This document shows positions 17,024 through 25,904 of a stretch of DNA of 60,292 bases, one piece after another (position 1 is the stretch's first letter; every line of letters starts with the position of its first letter). This DNA is from UBA1479 sp963972065. Lineage in GTDB: Bacteria; Pseudomonadota; Alphaproteobacteria; Rhodospirillales; Casp-alpha2. Both the position numbers and the translations under genes were made by a program. Location: positions 1-60,292 of the forward strand of contig CAXAVJ010000010.1 of assembly GCA_963972065.1 (NCBI GenBank). The letters are read 5' to 3'. The notes below the pieces were generated by a model that was not told the origin of the DNA, ran no database searches, and was given only the letters and a program-made list of their open reading frames with translations.

Positions 17024-17052
17024 TTGAAATTTCAGACGTTACTCGCTATAGT
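17024..17052 (+). promoter_or_regulatory. Probable rpoH promoter
   Basis: TTGAAA at 17024-17029 and TATAGT at 17047-17052 are separated by exactly 17 bases. TTGAAA preceded by C is also compatible with alphaproteobacterial RpoH-type -35 elements (CTTGAAA), so rpoH could be autoregulated. Transcription would start near 17059, giving a leader of about 350 bases before the rpoH ATG. A GGGGA/TCCCC palindrome lies just upstream, at about 17005-17017, after mlaA. Confidence 0.55.
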
Positions 17053-17181
17053 AACGGTGTTGGTGCCCGTATGGGGCCAATCGTGAATTGCCCGGCTTTA
17101 ACGGCGGGCGGAGTGGGCGTTGCGGCTGACAGGTCGTTAAATGTCCTAAGACGCCATATTGCTTCATAAGGAGGATAAGGC

Positions 17182-17334
17182 ATGAACGCTTACCTGCGCT
17201 TTGACCGCACGAATTCATCCTTCCCTGTATCTGACCTTGTATCTGGATATGCATCCGCTTCCGCGGAACGCAATGTCTGCGGCGCGCTGTTCAGCGTCGG
17301 GAAATGCCTTTGGCATGCCCCCGACCTGCCATAG
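17182..17334 (+). CDS. Small ORF (50 codons) in the rpoH leader
   Basis: A 50-residue ORF starts at ATG 17182, exactly 7 bases after a perfect AAGGAGG (17168-17174), which is the strongest ribosome-binding site in this region. The peptide runs MNAYLRFDRTNSSF to CLWHAPDLP and contains two cysteines. I recognise no domain. It lies within the likely rpoH transcript, 79 bases before the rpoH start. It may be a leader peptide, an independent small protein, or a remnant. The strong ribosome-binding site is seen directly; a regulatory role is inference. Confidence 0.45.
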   Translation: MNAYLRFDRTNSSFPVSDLVSGYASASAERNVCGALFSVGKCLWHAPDLP

Positions 17335-17413
17335 AGCCGCCGTATTCGAAATCTAGAACTCAAATCATGTCCTTAGGCGGTTTCGTGCCGTCGCAACAGG
17401 GGAAGAAGAGAAA

Positions 17414-18298
17414 ATGACAACGATGACAGTACCTGCCGTTCCGACCGAAGGAGGCCTGAGCCAGTATTTCCGCGAGATCTGGAAGTTCCCCCTTTTGGAG
17501 AAGGAGGAGGAACAAAGGCTGGCGCTGCGCTGGACCGAGCATGGCGACGTTGATGCCGCCCACATGCTGGTTACCTCGCACCTGCGCCTGGTCGCCAAGA
17601 TCGCCATGGGGTACCGGGGCTACGGCCTGCCGGTTGCGGACCTGATTTCCGAAGGCAACATCGGCCTGATGAAGGCCGTGAAGAAGTTTGAGCCGGAACG
17701 CGGTTTCCGTCTGTCCACCTACGCCATGTGGTGGATCAAGGCGGCGATCACCGAATACATCCTGAAGTCCTGGTCCCTGGTGAAGATGGGCACCGTCGCT
17801 TCTCAGAAGAAGCTGTTCTTCAGCCTGCGCAGTCTGAAGGGCCGCCTGAAGATCATGGATTCGGGTGAGTTGAACCCGGAAGACGCGCGGCGCATTTCCG
17901 AGGAAGTCGGCGTGTCGACCGACGACATCACCTACATGAACCGGCGCCTTGCGGCCCGCGACATGTCCTTGAACGCCCCGGTGACCCAGGAAGAAGGCGC
18001 TGTCGAATTCCAGGATACCTTGGTCGATGACCGCCCCAGCCCGGAAGCCATGTTCGGTGATACCGAGGAAGGCAACTTCCGCCGTACCCTGGTTCAGGAA
18101 GCCATGGCGGCCCTGCCCAAGCGCGAGCGTGAGATTTTCGTCGAGCGCCGCCTAACGGACGAGCCCGCGACCCTCGAGGATCTGGGAGGCCAGTACGGCA
18201 TTAGCCGGGAGCGGGTGCGCCAGCTTGAAAACCGGGCCTTCGAAAAGGTCCAGAAGCACGTCGCTCGGGCCCTTGCCGACACAGTTGGCGCCGTCTAG
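17414..18298 (+). CDS. rpoH: RNA polymerase heat-shock sigma factor RpoH (sigma-32)
   Basis: RpoH directs transcription of heat-shock genes. The 294-residue protein has sigma region 2 (LISEGNIGLMKAVKKFEPERGFRLSTYAMWWIKAAI) and the RpoH-specific box QKKLFFSLRSLK around residues 130-142. It also has region 4 with the helix-turn-helix LEDLGGQYGISRERVRQLE. The ATG at 17414 follows GGGGAAGAAGAG. A promoter and a small ORF lie in the long leader, and a strong hairpin follows the stop. htpX, a typical heat-shock target, is at the right end of the window. Confidence 0.96.
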   Translation: MTTMTVPAVPTEGGLSQYFREIWKFPLLEKEEEQRLALRWTEHGDVDAAHMLVTSHLRLVAKIAMGYRGYGLPVADLISEGNIGLMKAVKKFEPERGFRLSTYAMWWIKAAITEYILKSWSLVKMGTVASQKKLFFSLRSLKGRLKIMDSGELNPEDARRISEEVGVSTDDITYMNRRLAARDMSLNAPVTQEEGAVEFQDTLVDDRPSPEAMFGDTEEGNFRRTLVQEAMAALPKREREIFVERRLTDEPATLEDLGGQYGISRERVRQLENRAFEKVQKHVARALADTVGAV

Positions 18299-18344
18299 GG
18301 ACCAGCCTGCCTTAGGCACATTCGCACCATGAATACCCATAGCG

Positions 18345-18375
18345 CACCCGGCGCCGCGAAAAGCGGCGCCGGGTG
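18345..18375 (+). terminator. Hairpin terminator after rpoH
   Basis: A perfect 13-bp stem, CACCCGGCGCCGC pairing with GCGGCGCCGGGTG, closes a GAAAA loop 47 bases after the rpoH stop. The stem is very stable, but the following sequence (ATTGCGTTCT) is only weakly T-rich, so it may need help from Rho or act as an RNA 3' end stabiliser. Confidence 0.6.
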
Positions 18376-18442
18376 ATTGCGTTCTGGGGATCTGCTAGGG
18401 TCCGAACAGTCTGTCCCAATGCGTTTGAGGGCGCCCGGTACC

Positions 18443-19207
18443 ATGCTTGTCCTGTTCTCCGATTTCGGTTTCCAAGGTCCATATGTGGGGCAGATGAAGG
18501 CGGTCTTGCATGCGGGCGCCCCAGGTGTGCCGGTGGTCGATCTGATGCACGACGCGCCGCCCTTCGATCCGCAGTCTTCCGCCTATCTGTTGGCGGCGTT
18601 GGCGGGCGGGCTTGCGCCCGGCGCCGTGGTCCTGGCCATCGTCGACCCGGGTGTAGGAACGGACCGCCGCGCGTTGGTCGTGGAAGCGGACGGGCGCTGG
18701 TTCATCGGGCCTGATAATGGTCTTTTCGCGTTGACGGTCCGGCGGGCGTCTAAGGCGCGGGCATGGGAAATCACCTGGCGCCCGGAAAAGCTTTCGGTCA
18801 GCTTTCATGGTCGTGACCTATTCGCGCCGGTGGCGGCGGAGATCGCCGCCGCCGGCACCTTCGACGATGCGCGAAAGGGGCGGCAAATCGCGCTGCAGGA
18901 GGTCGATCGTCCCGATTGGCCGGATGAATTAGAGCGAATTGTATACGTCGATGGGTATGGCAATGTAATTTCCGGCATGCGTGCGGAAAATCTCTCGCCA
19001 AACCACCGAATTTTAGTTCACAATGTTGAAATCAAAGGCGAAAAGACCTTCGCTTCGGTTCCGCCGGACAGCTTGTTCTGGTATGCGAATTCGAGCGGTC
19101 TGGTCGAAATCGCCTGTAATCGAGGGCGGGCGGACCGGCGCCTAGGATTGTCGGTCGGAATGGGGGTTCGTGTCGTTGGAAATCAATCTGTGACAGCCGT
19201 TACTTGA
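18443..19207 (+). CDS. SAM hydroxide adenosyltransferase (DUF62 family)
   Basis: The 254-residue protein belongs to the DUF62/SAM hydrolase family, which splits S-adenosylmethionine into adenosine and methionine and is related to fluorinases and chlorinases. It begins MLVLFSDFGFQGPYVG, and has VVDLMHDAPPFDPQSSAYLL, VDPGVGTDRRALVVEA and a GPDNGLF motif. The last three mark the active site. Upstream in-frame ATG at 18419 is possible, but the family usually begins just before LF(S/T)DFG. It stands alone between the rpoH terminator and the MBL-fold gene. The cellular role of such enzymes is poorly understood. Confidence 0.82.
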   Translation: MLVLFSDFGFQGPYVGQMKAVLHAGAPGVPVVDLMHDAPPFDPQSSAYLLAALAGGLAPGAVVLAIVDPGVGTDRRALVVEADGRWFIGPDNGLFALTVRRASKARAWEITWRPEKLSVSFHGRDLFAPVAAEIAAAGTFDDARKGRQIALQEVDRPDWPDELERIVYVDGYGNVISGMRAENLSPNHRILVHNVEIKGEKTFASVPPDSLFWYANSSGLVEIACNRGRADRRLGLSVGMGVRVVGNQSVTAVT

Positions 19208-19341
19208 TGGCCTATACAGGGAATTAACCGTACCGCAAAGGTACTGATAAAGCCGTGTGCCACCGAGGGCCTGTCCGCAAGGGAGTTTACCGCTGCGTTC
19301 GTTCACGCGCGTGAACAGACCGCGAAAGTCTGCATGAGATC

Positions 19342-20172
19342 ATGGCCATCCGTCTGAAATTTTGGGGAGTTAGAGGAAGCATTGCCTGCGCCACGCCGCA
19401 GCACATGAAGTATGGCGGCAACACCAGTTGCATTGAGGTCGAGGCGGGTGATTATCGGTTCGTCATGGACGCCGGCACCGGTATTCGATCCTACGGCAAC
19501 GCTTTTCTTCAGTCCGGCGCGAAATGCTCCCATTTGCTGCTGACCCACACCCATTGGGACCATATCAATGGATTCCCGTTCTTCGTGCCTGCCTATAATC
19601 CCGAATACGCCATTCATATCATGGCCGGCCATCTGAAAAGCCGCGGCGACGAGGGCATTCAGGACATCCTGTCGACCCAGATGCATAACCCCATGTTCCC
19701 GGTGCCGCTTGAGGCCATGCAGGCCAAACTGCGGTTCGAGGACTTTGACGCGGGCGACAGTTTTTCCCTGCCGTCGGACATCACGGTGAAGACGGCGCCC
19801 CTGAACCACCCCAACGGCGCCACCGGATATCGGATCGAGCACGAGGGGGCGGCGATCTGCTACATCACCGATACGGAACACACGCCGGGCCAGTTGGATG
19901 AAAACATTTTGGGCCTGATCGAGGGCGCCGACCTGGTGATCTATGACAGCACCTATACCGAGGAAGAGTTTCCCGCCAAGGTCGGCTGGGGTCATTCGAC
20001 CTGGAACGAGGGCATGCGCCTGTGCCGGGCTGCCAACGTCAAGCGCATGGCGATCTTCCACCATGATCCGGAACACGACGACGCCTTCATGGACAAATTG
20101 GCGATCGAGGCCGAGGCGGCCTGGGAAGGAAATTTCGTCAGCCGCGAAGGCATGGAACTGATCATCGAGTGA
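19342..20172 (+). CDS. MBL-fold metallo-hydrolase
   Basis: The 276-residue protein has the metallo-beta-lactamase metal site THTHWDH at about residues 68-74, a further conserved His in APLNHPNGATGYR, the Asp in CYITDTEH, and the last metal His in IFHHDPEHDD. It begins MAIRLKFWGVRGSI, a start typical of a phosphodiesterase-like MBL subgroup found in signalling proteins. No partner domain is present. It precedes the convergent motAB genes by 95 bases. A link to second-messenger signalling is possible but not shown. Confidence 0.8.
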   Translation: MAIRLKFWGVRGSIACATPQHMKYGGNTSCIEVEAGDYRFVMDAGTGIRSYGNAFLQSGAKCSHLLLTHTHWDHINGFPFFVPAYNPEYAIHIMAGHLKSRGDEGIQDILSTQMHNPMFPVPLEAMQAKLRFEDFDAGDSFSLPSDITVKTAPLNHPNGATGYRIEHEGAAICYITDTEHTPGQLDENILGLIEGADLVIYDSTYTEEEFPAKVGWGHSTWNEGMRLCRAANVKRMAIFHHDPEHDDAFMDKLAIEAEAAWEGNFVSREGMELIIE

Positions 20173-20267
20173 TCCGGCGCGCGGCCGCCGCGTAAGCGCC
20201 GCATTCTAAATTTCATGAATTGAGATTGGATCATTCGCGCCGGCCTGCACCGGCCCGTTGCGAAGCC

Positions 20268-21125
20268 CTATTGCTGCGCGGGGGCCGGCTGGCCCTCGAC
20301 AGCGGATGGCGGGGCGTCCTGGGGTGTTTGCCCCTCCTGCGGAGCCTGGCCTTCCTGCGGCGGTTGTCCGTCGCCCTGCTGTTCCTTGGCGCGCTTCTCC
20401 GCCTCGGCCTTGGCCCGAATAACCGCAAGGTGCTGGTACCAGACCTCGCGCTCCTTAAGGGACATGGCGGTCACGCGGATCGAGGTGCGCCGATTGGTCA
20501 TCTGGTTTTCCGGGATCGGCACGCCTTCCTCGGTGCGGTTTGGAACCTTCGGTTTCTGGTCGGCGTATCCTGTGGCGCTCATCTTCAGGGGGTCGACAAA
20601 CTGCCGGTCCGCGAAGAACCGCACGACCGTTGCCGCGCGCGAGGTCGACAACTCCCAGTTTGACGGAAAGCGTTCCGTCGAAATGGGCTCGTCGTCCGTA
20701 TGGCCCTCGATTTGAACGTTGTAGGTGGCGTAGCGCGGCGCGCTGATGGTCTGGGCGATCTTTTCCAGGTAGGGAACGGCTTCCTCGCGCAATTCGGCCG
20801 AGCCGGGCTTGTAGAAGGCGCCGGACGACAATTCGATGACCACGCCCTTGGAGTCCTTGGTCACCTGCACGGCACGGTCCGCCTGCATCTGGAACACCAC
20901 GTCCTCCAGATCGATCTTCAGCTTTTCCGTGGGCGAGGCGTCATCGTCGGACGACCCGATCTTTTCCTTGATCGCGGCGGCGGCCTCTTCGAAGGCGGGA
21001 ATATCGAATTCGGCGAAGGTCAGCATCATCACGAAGAAGCACATCAGAAGCGTGATGGCGTCGGCATAGGTGACCAGCCAGTCTTCCTTGTCTTCTTGTG
21101 GGGTTGGTTTGACCGGAACTCCCAT
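20268..21125 (-). CDS. motB: Flagellar motor stator protein MotB
   Basis: MotB anchors the stator to peptidoglycan and forms the ion channel with MotA. The 285-residue protein has a single N-terminal helix with the ion-carrying aspartate at D22 (TYADAITLLMCFFVMM). It also has an OmpA-like peptidoglycan-binding domain with EGHTDDEPIST and NRRTSIRV. The last 40 residues are Gln/Pro-rich with repeated GQ-x-PQEGQ units, an unusual tail. The MCFFVMM helix resembles PomB-type stators, so the coupling ion (H+ or Na+) is not certain. It follows motA by 51 bases. Confidence 0.9.
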   Translation of the reverse strand: MGVPVKPTPQEDKEDWLVTYADAITLLMCFFVMMLTFAEFDIPAFEEAAAAIKEKIGSSDDDASPTEKLKIDLEDVVFQMQADRAVQVTKDSKGVVIELSSGAFYKPGSAELREEAVPYLEKIAQTISAPRYATYNVQIEGHTDDEPISTERFPSNWELSTSRAATVVRFFADRQFVDPLKMSATGYADQKPKVPNRTEEGVPIPENQMTNRRTSIRVTAMSLKEREVWYQHLAVIRAKAEAEKRAKEQQGDGQPPQEGQAPQEGQTPQDAPPSAVEGQPAPAQQ

Positions 21126-21176
21126 GGCGTCAGCCTGCGTCGGCGGGCAATGGCACGAAAACCCGCCGTGGCATGG

Positions 21177-21971
21177 CTACCTCTTCATCTTGTCGATATT
21201 GAAGTGGATGGCCGGGTCGAGGAAGCTGTTCATGCGGTCCGCGATGTAACGGGGGTTCTTCTTGTCGGCCAGAAGCGACAGTCCCTCGGCGATCAGATAG
21301 TTGCGGAAGCGCACGATTTCCTCGCGCTGCTGAATCTTGGTCGCCGCGGGAATGAAAATCATGCGGGCGAACATGACGCCGTAGAGGGTCGTCAAAAGCG
21401 CGACCGCAAGACCGGCGCCCAACTGTGTCGGATCGCCGCCCAGGTTGTCGAGCATGATAATCAGGCCGACCAGGGTCCCGATCATGCCGAACGCCGGGGC
21501 GGCGCCACCCATGCTGCGCAGGATGTCGACCTGCACGGTGTTACGCCCGAAGGTCGATTCGATGGCGTTGGTCAGGATTTCACGGACTTCCTCGCCGGTG
21601 TAGCCGGAAATCACCATGTCGACGCCGAATTTCAGGAACTTGTCGCCGCGCACCGCTTTCTTGGCCTCGGCCTCAAGTGCCGGCGGGCCGCTCTTTTGCA
21701 CGGTGTAGGCCCAGCGGATGATTCGCCCAACCTCGGACTTCAGCACATTGCGCCCGACCTTGGGCGAAAACAGAATGCGCCAGATCAGCCGCAGCGACAG
21801 CATGACGTAGCGCGGCTCGTAGGAAATGAATGTTGCCGACAGGGTGCCGCCGACAACCATCAGAAGGCTCGAAAGGCTGAGAAAAATCAGGAAGTTGTCG
21901 GTGCTCATCATGACTGAGCCGATGAACAGACCGAATGCGGCCAGCAACCCGACAAGTGTGGTAAACGACAT
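21177..21971 (-). CDS. motA: Flagellar motor stator protein MotA
   Basis: The 264-residue protein has the four-helix MotA/PomA layout: two N-terminal helices (FTTLVGLLAAFGLFIGSVMM and SLSSLLMVVGGTL), a cytoplasmic loop with charged residues, and the conserved channel segment GGAAPAFGMIGTLVGLIIML followed by GAGLAVALLTTLYGVMFA. The gene opens a motAB operon on the minus strand. An AT-rich segment near 22050-22085 probably holds the promoter, but I could not assign boxes with confidence. No other flagellar genes are in the window. Confidence 0.92.
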   Translation of the reverse strand: MSFTTLVGLLAAFGLFIGSVMMSTDNFLIFLSLSSLLMVVGGTLSATFISYEPRYVMLSLRLIWRILFSPKVGRNVLKSEVGRIIRWAYTVQKSGPPALEAEAKKAVRGDKFLKFGVDMVISGYTGEEVREILTNAIESTFGRNTVQVDILRSMGGAAPAFGMIGTLVGLIIMLDNLGGDPTQLGAGLAVALLTTLYGVMFARMIFIPAATKIQQREEIVRFRNYLIAEGLSLLADKKNPRYIADRMNSFLDPAIHFNIDKMKR

Positions 21972-22157
21972 GTCTTCCCCGGACCCCTACCAACGCGTGA
22001 CGCATCTCACCAACAACAGGTCGGACGGCACGCGGTGAACTCCCCTAATGACCATCGTTTATAATAGATTGGCATAAAATAACAAATGGTTAGCGTTTTC
22101 CCCGTTGCCCCGGGCCGGGAAAAAGGGCGGGCCGCGGCGCCGAGGGCAGAACCGGCG

Positions 22158-23474
22158 TCAGCGCTCGCGGAAGGCTTCGTCCTTGAGCTTGAGGACGGGT
22201 TTGATGAGATAATCCATGACCGATTTGCGGCCCGTGTGGATGTCGACCGTGGCTTCCATGCCGGGCGTGATCGGCAGCAGGTCCTTGGTTTTACCCAGGT
22301 AGGTCTTGTCGGTCTGGACCACGACGCGGAAATAGGGGGCGCCGTTTTCGTCCGTCGAGGCGTCGGGGGCGACGGCGATGACCCGGCCGTCCAGGCCGCC
22401 GTAGCGCACGAAATCATAGGTGGAAATCTTGACCACGGCGGGCTGGCCTTCGACGATGAAGCCGCGTTCCGTGGGGTTCAGGCGCGCCTCGACGACCAGC
22501 TTGTCGCCCGTGGGCACGATTTCCATGATCGGCTCGCCGGCTTTGACGACGCCGCCGACCGTATTGACGACCATCTTCTGAACGATCCCGTTGATCGGGC
22601 TTTTGATCGCCGACCGGGCACCTTGTTTCTCGGCCTCGGAAATCAGTTCCTGGATGCGGGCAATCGACTGTTCGACCTTGTTCAGTTCCTCGCGCGCTTC
22701 GCGCCGGAACCCTTCCTCCGATTCCGACACGCGCTTCCTGGCTTCCTCGACCGCCGCCTGGGCGCGCGGAATGGCCGGCACCAGCCCCTTTAACTGGCCG
22801 TCAAGGTCTTCGACCTCGGCCTCCAGTTTCAGGTGCTCGATGCGCGCCGTCAGGCCCTCGGCCAGCAGCGACGCCGACATGGCTAGGCGTTCGCGGGCGA
22901 GGGAGTAATTGCGTTCCGTCGCCTTTTTCTTGGCCTGCATTTCCTTGACGTCCAGTTCGCGCTGCTTGATCTGCGACGTCAGCACGCTGATTGACGCCTT
23001 CAATTCGCGTTGGCGGGCATCATGAGCCTGACGCTGAGCTTCGACCAAGGCGGGTTGCCGGGTTTCCAAGGTGCGCGGGAATTTGAGCTTGCGGCCCTCG
23101 GCCTCGGCCTGCAGGCGCGCGCGTGCCGCCAGTTCGCTGTCGAGGCGAACCTGCAGTTCCTCGCGGTTGGTGCCGCCCGACGCCAGATCGAGCAGCAGAA
23201 GATCCTGGCCAATCGACACCGTATCCCCCTCGGAGACGTAGATTTCCTGGACGATGCCGCCTTCCAAATGCTGGACGACCTTGGTCTTGCCCAGCGGCAC
23301 GACCTTGCCCAAGGCGACGGAAACCTCGTCCAGCTTGGCGAAGTTGGCCCAGGTCAGCACCGCCGTGATCAAAATCATGATCGGCCAGGCGGCGACCCGC
23401 AGAGACGGCATCGGCCGTTTGACCAGCAGCTCGTCCAACGGAGAGGCAATGGGCGGGTTCGCTTGGTGTTGCAT
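22158..23474 (-). CDS. Type I secretion periplasmic adaptor (HlyD family)
   Basis: The 438-residue protein is a membrane fusion protein linking an inner-membrane ABC exporter to a TolC channel. It has one N-terminal helix (AAWPIMILITAVLTWANF), then the biotinyl-lipoyl half-motif GGIVQEIYVSEGDTV, and a long coiled-coil hairpin from about 125 to 285. The HlyD signature block comes last: SPINGIVQ, GEPIMEIVP, and LLPITPGMEATVDIHTG. It follows the ABC transporter gene by 45 bases in the same direction. The only TolC-family gene seen is 15 kb away, at 41129. Confidence 0.9.
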   Translation of the reverse strand: MQHQANPPIASPLDELLVKRPMPSLRVAAWPIMILITAVLTWANFAKLDEVSVALGKVVPLGKTKVVQHLEGGIVQEIYVSEGDTVSIGQDLLLLDLASGGTNREELQVRLDSELAARARLQAEAEGRKLKFPRTLETRQPALVEAQRQAHDARQRELKASISVLTSQIKQRELDVKEMQAKKKATERNYSLARERLAMSASLLAEGLTARIEHLKLEAEVEDLDGQLKGLVPAIPRAQAAVEEARKRVSESEEGFRREAREELNKVEQSIARIQELISEAEKQGARSAIKSPINGIVQKMVVNTVGGVVKAGEPIMEIVPTGDKLVVEARLNPTERGFIVEGQPAVVKISTYDFVRYGGLDGRVIAVAPDASTDENGAPYFRVVVQTDKTYLGKTKDLLPITPGMEATVDIHTGRKSVMDYLIKPVLKLKDEAFRER

Positions 23475-23519
23475 GTCTCGGCTCCAGCGCCGGCACGGTC
23501 ATCCGGGAAGGTTCCCGGC

Positions 23520-25904
23520 CTACCGCGGGCCGCGCTCGTGCTCCATGGCTTTTAGTATATCAGCGTACGGGTCGTTACTTGAAGCGGTAGATGCCTTGGC
23601 CGCCGGTTTGGCCGGTGTTGATACCGGTGCAGGGGCTGGCGCGGGCGTTTGTGGCCGCGGTTTGGCCGCCGCCGGTTGGGCCACTGCCGGTTGGGTTGGC
23701 GCGGGGGCGGCTGGGCGTGGCGCGGTCTGGGACGGAGCCGTATGAGGCGGAGCGGGCTTCGCCGCCGGTTGTGCGGGGGCGGGGCGCGGGACCGGCGCTG
23801 GTGCCGCCGGTGCCGGGCGTTGCGCCGCCTGGGGCGCCGGGGTCGGCTGCGGTGCGGGCTTTGGTGCAGGCGGCGGCGCCATGGCGGGTTCCGGACGTTT
23901 GGGCGGCACGGGTTCGACGCGTCCGCCGGGGGCGGGTGGTTTCCCGCCCTGGGCGGCCTGACGGGCGGCATTAGCCAAGGCGGCGGCCATGTCGGGCATG
24001 GGCGGCTTTGCGGCCGGTGCGCCCGCAGGTTTGGCGGCGGCGGGGGTTGCAGCCCCGGCGGGCGCCTTGGCGGCAGTGGGTGCAGCGGGTGCAGCGGGTG
24101 CGGCCGGCGCCGCACTCGGCGCGGCGGGCTTGGTTGGGGCGGCGGGTGCCTCGGGCGCCTTGCCGGCGTCGGGCTTCTTCACGGCGTCTTCGGGCGGACG
24201 TTCCATGGGTTGCTGGCCGAACAGGCGCGGCAGGATTTCCGCCGACGGCCCGGCCAGGGCGACGCGGCCCTGGTCGAGGGCGATCAGATCGTCACAGGCG
24301 GCCAGCAGAATTGGGCTGTGGGTCACCAGAATAACGGAGCGGGTCTTGGAAATTTCGCGCAGTGTCTCGCGCAGCGCCTGTTCCGCCTGACGGTCCAGGC
24401 TGGCCGACGGTTCGTCCATCATCAATACGGACGGATCGCCCAGGAGGGCCCGGGCGATGGCGATTCGCTGACGCTGGCCGCCGGACAGGCGCGAGCCGGC
24501 CTCGCCGATGTCGGTGGCATAGCCGTCGGGCATGTCGATGATGAAGTGGTGGACACCGGCATGGGTTGCCGCCTTGATGACCTGTTCGTCCGAGGCGTCG
24601 GCATGGCGGTGGGCGATGTTGTCGCGGATGGTGCCGGCGAACAGCACGCATTCCTGCGGCACGTAGCCCATCCAGTCGGCCAATTCGTGGCGCGTGAACT
24701 GGGCGATGTCGGCGCCGTCCAACAAAACGCGGCCGCTGGTCGGCCGGTACAGCCCTTGCAGCACCTTCAACAGCGTCGTCTTGCCCGAGCCGTTGCGCCC
24801 GACAAGGGCATGGATGCCGCCGGCGGGCAGGCTGACGGTGACGTTGTTGAGGATCGGCTTGGTCCCTTCGACGTAATTGAAGGTGACGTTTTCCGTGCGC
24901 AATTCGCCTTTTGGGGCTTCCAGTTCGATTTCGGACTCCGCTCGCTCGCTGGTCGTCTCGAAAGTCTGGCCCAGGCGATCTGCGGACTGCTTGAACGAAT
25001 TGAAGGTTCGCCATTGGTTGACCAGCTGGTTGAGCGGCCCGAGCAGCCGGCCCGACAGCATGTTGGCCGCGATCAGCGAGCCCATGGTCATTTCCTGGTT
25101 GACGATGGCCAGCGCGCCGACGGTCGTCATCAGCAGCGTCGTGCACATGGTCAGCGAGCCGCCCAGGTTGGAATAGAAATCGGTCTTGGCACCGCGCACC
25201 GCCGACTTCTCAATGTTGTCGGCGTGGCTCTGCTCCCAATGGGGGCGCATGGCCTGGTCGAGGGCGAGGGCCTTGATCGTGGTCCGCCCCTGGATCATTT
25301 CCGCGATCAATTGGTCGCGCGAGATCGAGGATTGGCGTTCCTCCTGGTTGGCGGAAGCCATGACGTTGCCCGATTTCCAGGCGACGAACATGAACAACGG
25401 CAAGATGACCAGTAGCACCGGGGCCACCGGCGGCGCGATGACGATGATCAGGATTAGGAACATCAGGACGAAGGGCAGATCGGTGATCAGTACGGCCGAG
25501 CCGCCGGACAGTGTGTTGCGCACCGTGTCGACATCGCGGAACAGGCCCTGCCAATGGCCGGCGGGTTTGGATTCCAGTTCCGACAGGGGCAGCGACATCA
25601 GCTTGTCGAACAACTGACGGCCGACCAGCACGTCAACGCGCAGCGCCACGGTCTGCATCACTCGTGAGCGCGCCAGCTTGAGCACCAGGTCGAAGATGAT
25701 CACGGCGATCATGCCGATGACCAGCCCCCACAGGGTCGAGATGCCCTTGTGGAACACGACCCGGTCGAACACCTGCATGGAGAATACAGGCGTCGCCAGG
25801 GCCACCAGATTGATGAAGGCCGACATCAGCACGACCTCGCGAAAGGTCGGCATGAGTGATTTGACGAAGGGCTTCAGCCACGCCGTATTGTTGGGTTCCG
25901 CCAT
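23520..25904 (-). CDS. Type I secretion ABC transporter with a long Ala/Pro-rich C-terminal tail
   Basis: The 794-residue protein has an ABC exporter membrane domain with about six helices (residues 20-300). Its ATPase has a Walker A (GRNGSGKTT, K375), the signature SRLSGGQRQR, and a Walker B (VLMMDEPSAS). The catalytic unit ends near residue 565. The last 225 or so residues are almost only Ala, Pro, Lys and Gln, ending in the more ordinary NDPYADILKAMEHERGPR. No N-terminal C39 peptidase domain is present, so it resembles PrtD/HlyB-type exporters. With the adaptor downstream it should export an RTX-like or other unprocessed substrate; none is encoded next to it. Confidence 0.88.
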   Translation of the reverse strand: MAEPNNTAWLKPFVKSLMPTFREVVLMSAFINLVALATPVFSMQVFDRVVFHKGISTLWGLVIGMIAVIIFDLVLKLARSRVMQTVALRVDVLVGRQLFDKLMSLPLSELESKPAGHWQGLFRDVDTVRNTLSGGSAVLITDLPFVLMFLILIIVIAPPVAPVLLVILPLFMFVAWKSGNVMASANQEERQSSISRDQLIAEMIQGRTTIKALALDQAMRPHWEQSHADNIEKSAVRGAKTDFYSNLGGSLTMCTTLLMTTVGALAIVNQEMTMGSLIAANMLSGRLLGPLNQLVNQWRTFNSFKQSADRLGQTFETTSERAESEIELEAPKGELRTENVTFNYVEGTKPILNNVTVSLPAGGIHALVGRNGSGKTTLLKVLQGLYRPTSGRVLLDGADIAQFTRHELADWMGYVPQECVLFAGTIRDNIAHRHADASDEQVIKAATHAGVHHFIIDMPDGYATDIGEAGSRLSGGQRQRIAIARALLGDPSVLMMDEPSASLDRQAEQALRETLREISKTRSVILVTHSPILLAACDDLIALDQGRVALAGPSAEILPRLFGQQPMERPPEDAVKKPDAGKAPEAPAAPTKPAAPSAAPAAPAAPAAPTAAKAPAGAATPAAAKPAGAPAAKPPMPDMAAALANAARQAAQGGKPPAPGGRVEPVPPKRPEPAMAPPPAPKPAPQPTPAPQAAQRPAPAAPAPVPRPAPAQPAAKPAPPHTAPSQTAPRPAAPAPTQPAVAQPAAAKPRPQTPAPAPAPVSTPAKPAAKASTASSNDPYADILKAMEHERGPR

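Noticed and set aside
23649..25415. 588-codon plus-strand frame opposite the type I secretion ATPase
   Set aside because: The composition (Arg and Gly tracts) mirrors the Ala/Pro-rich tail and ABC domain on the other strand; no independent support.
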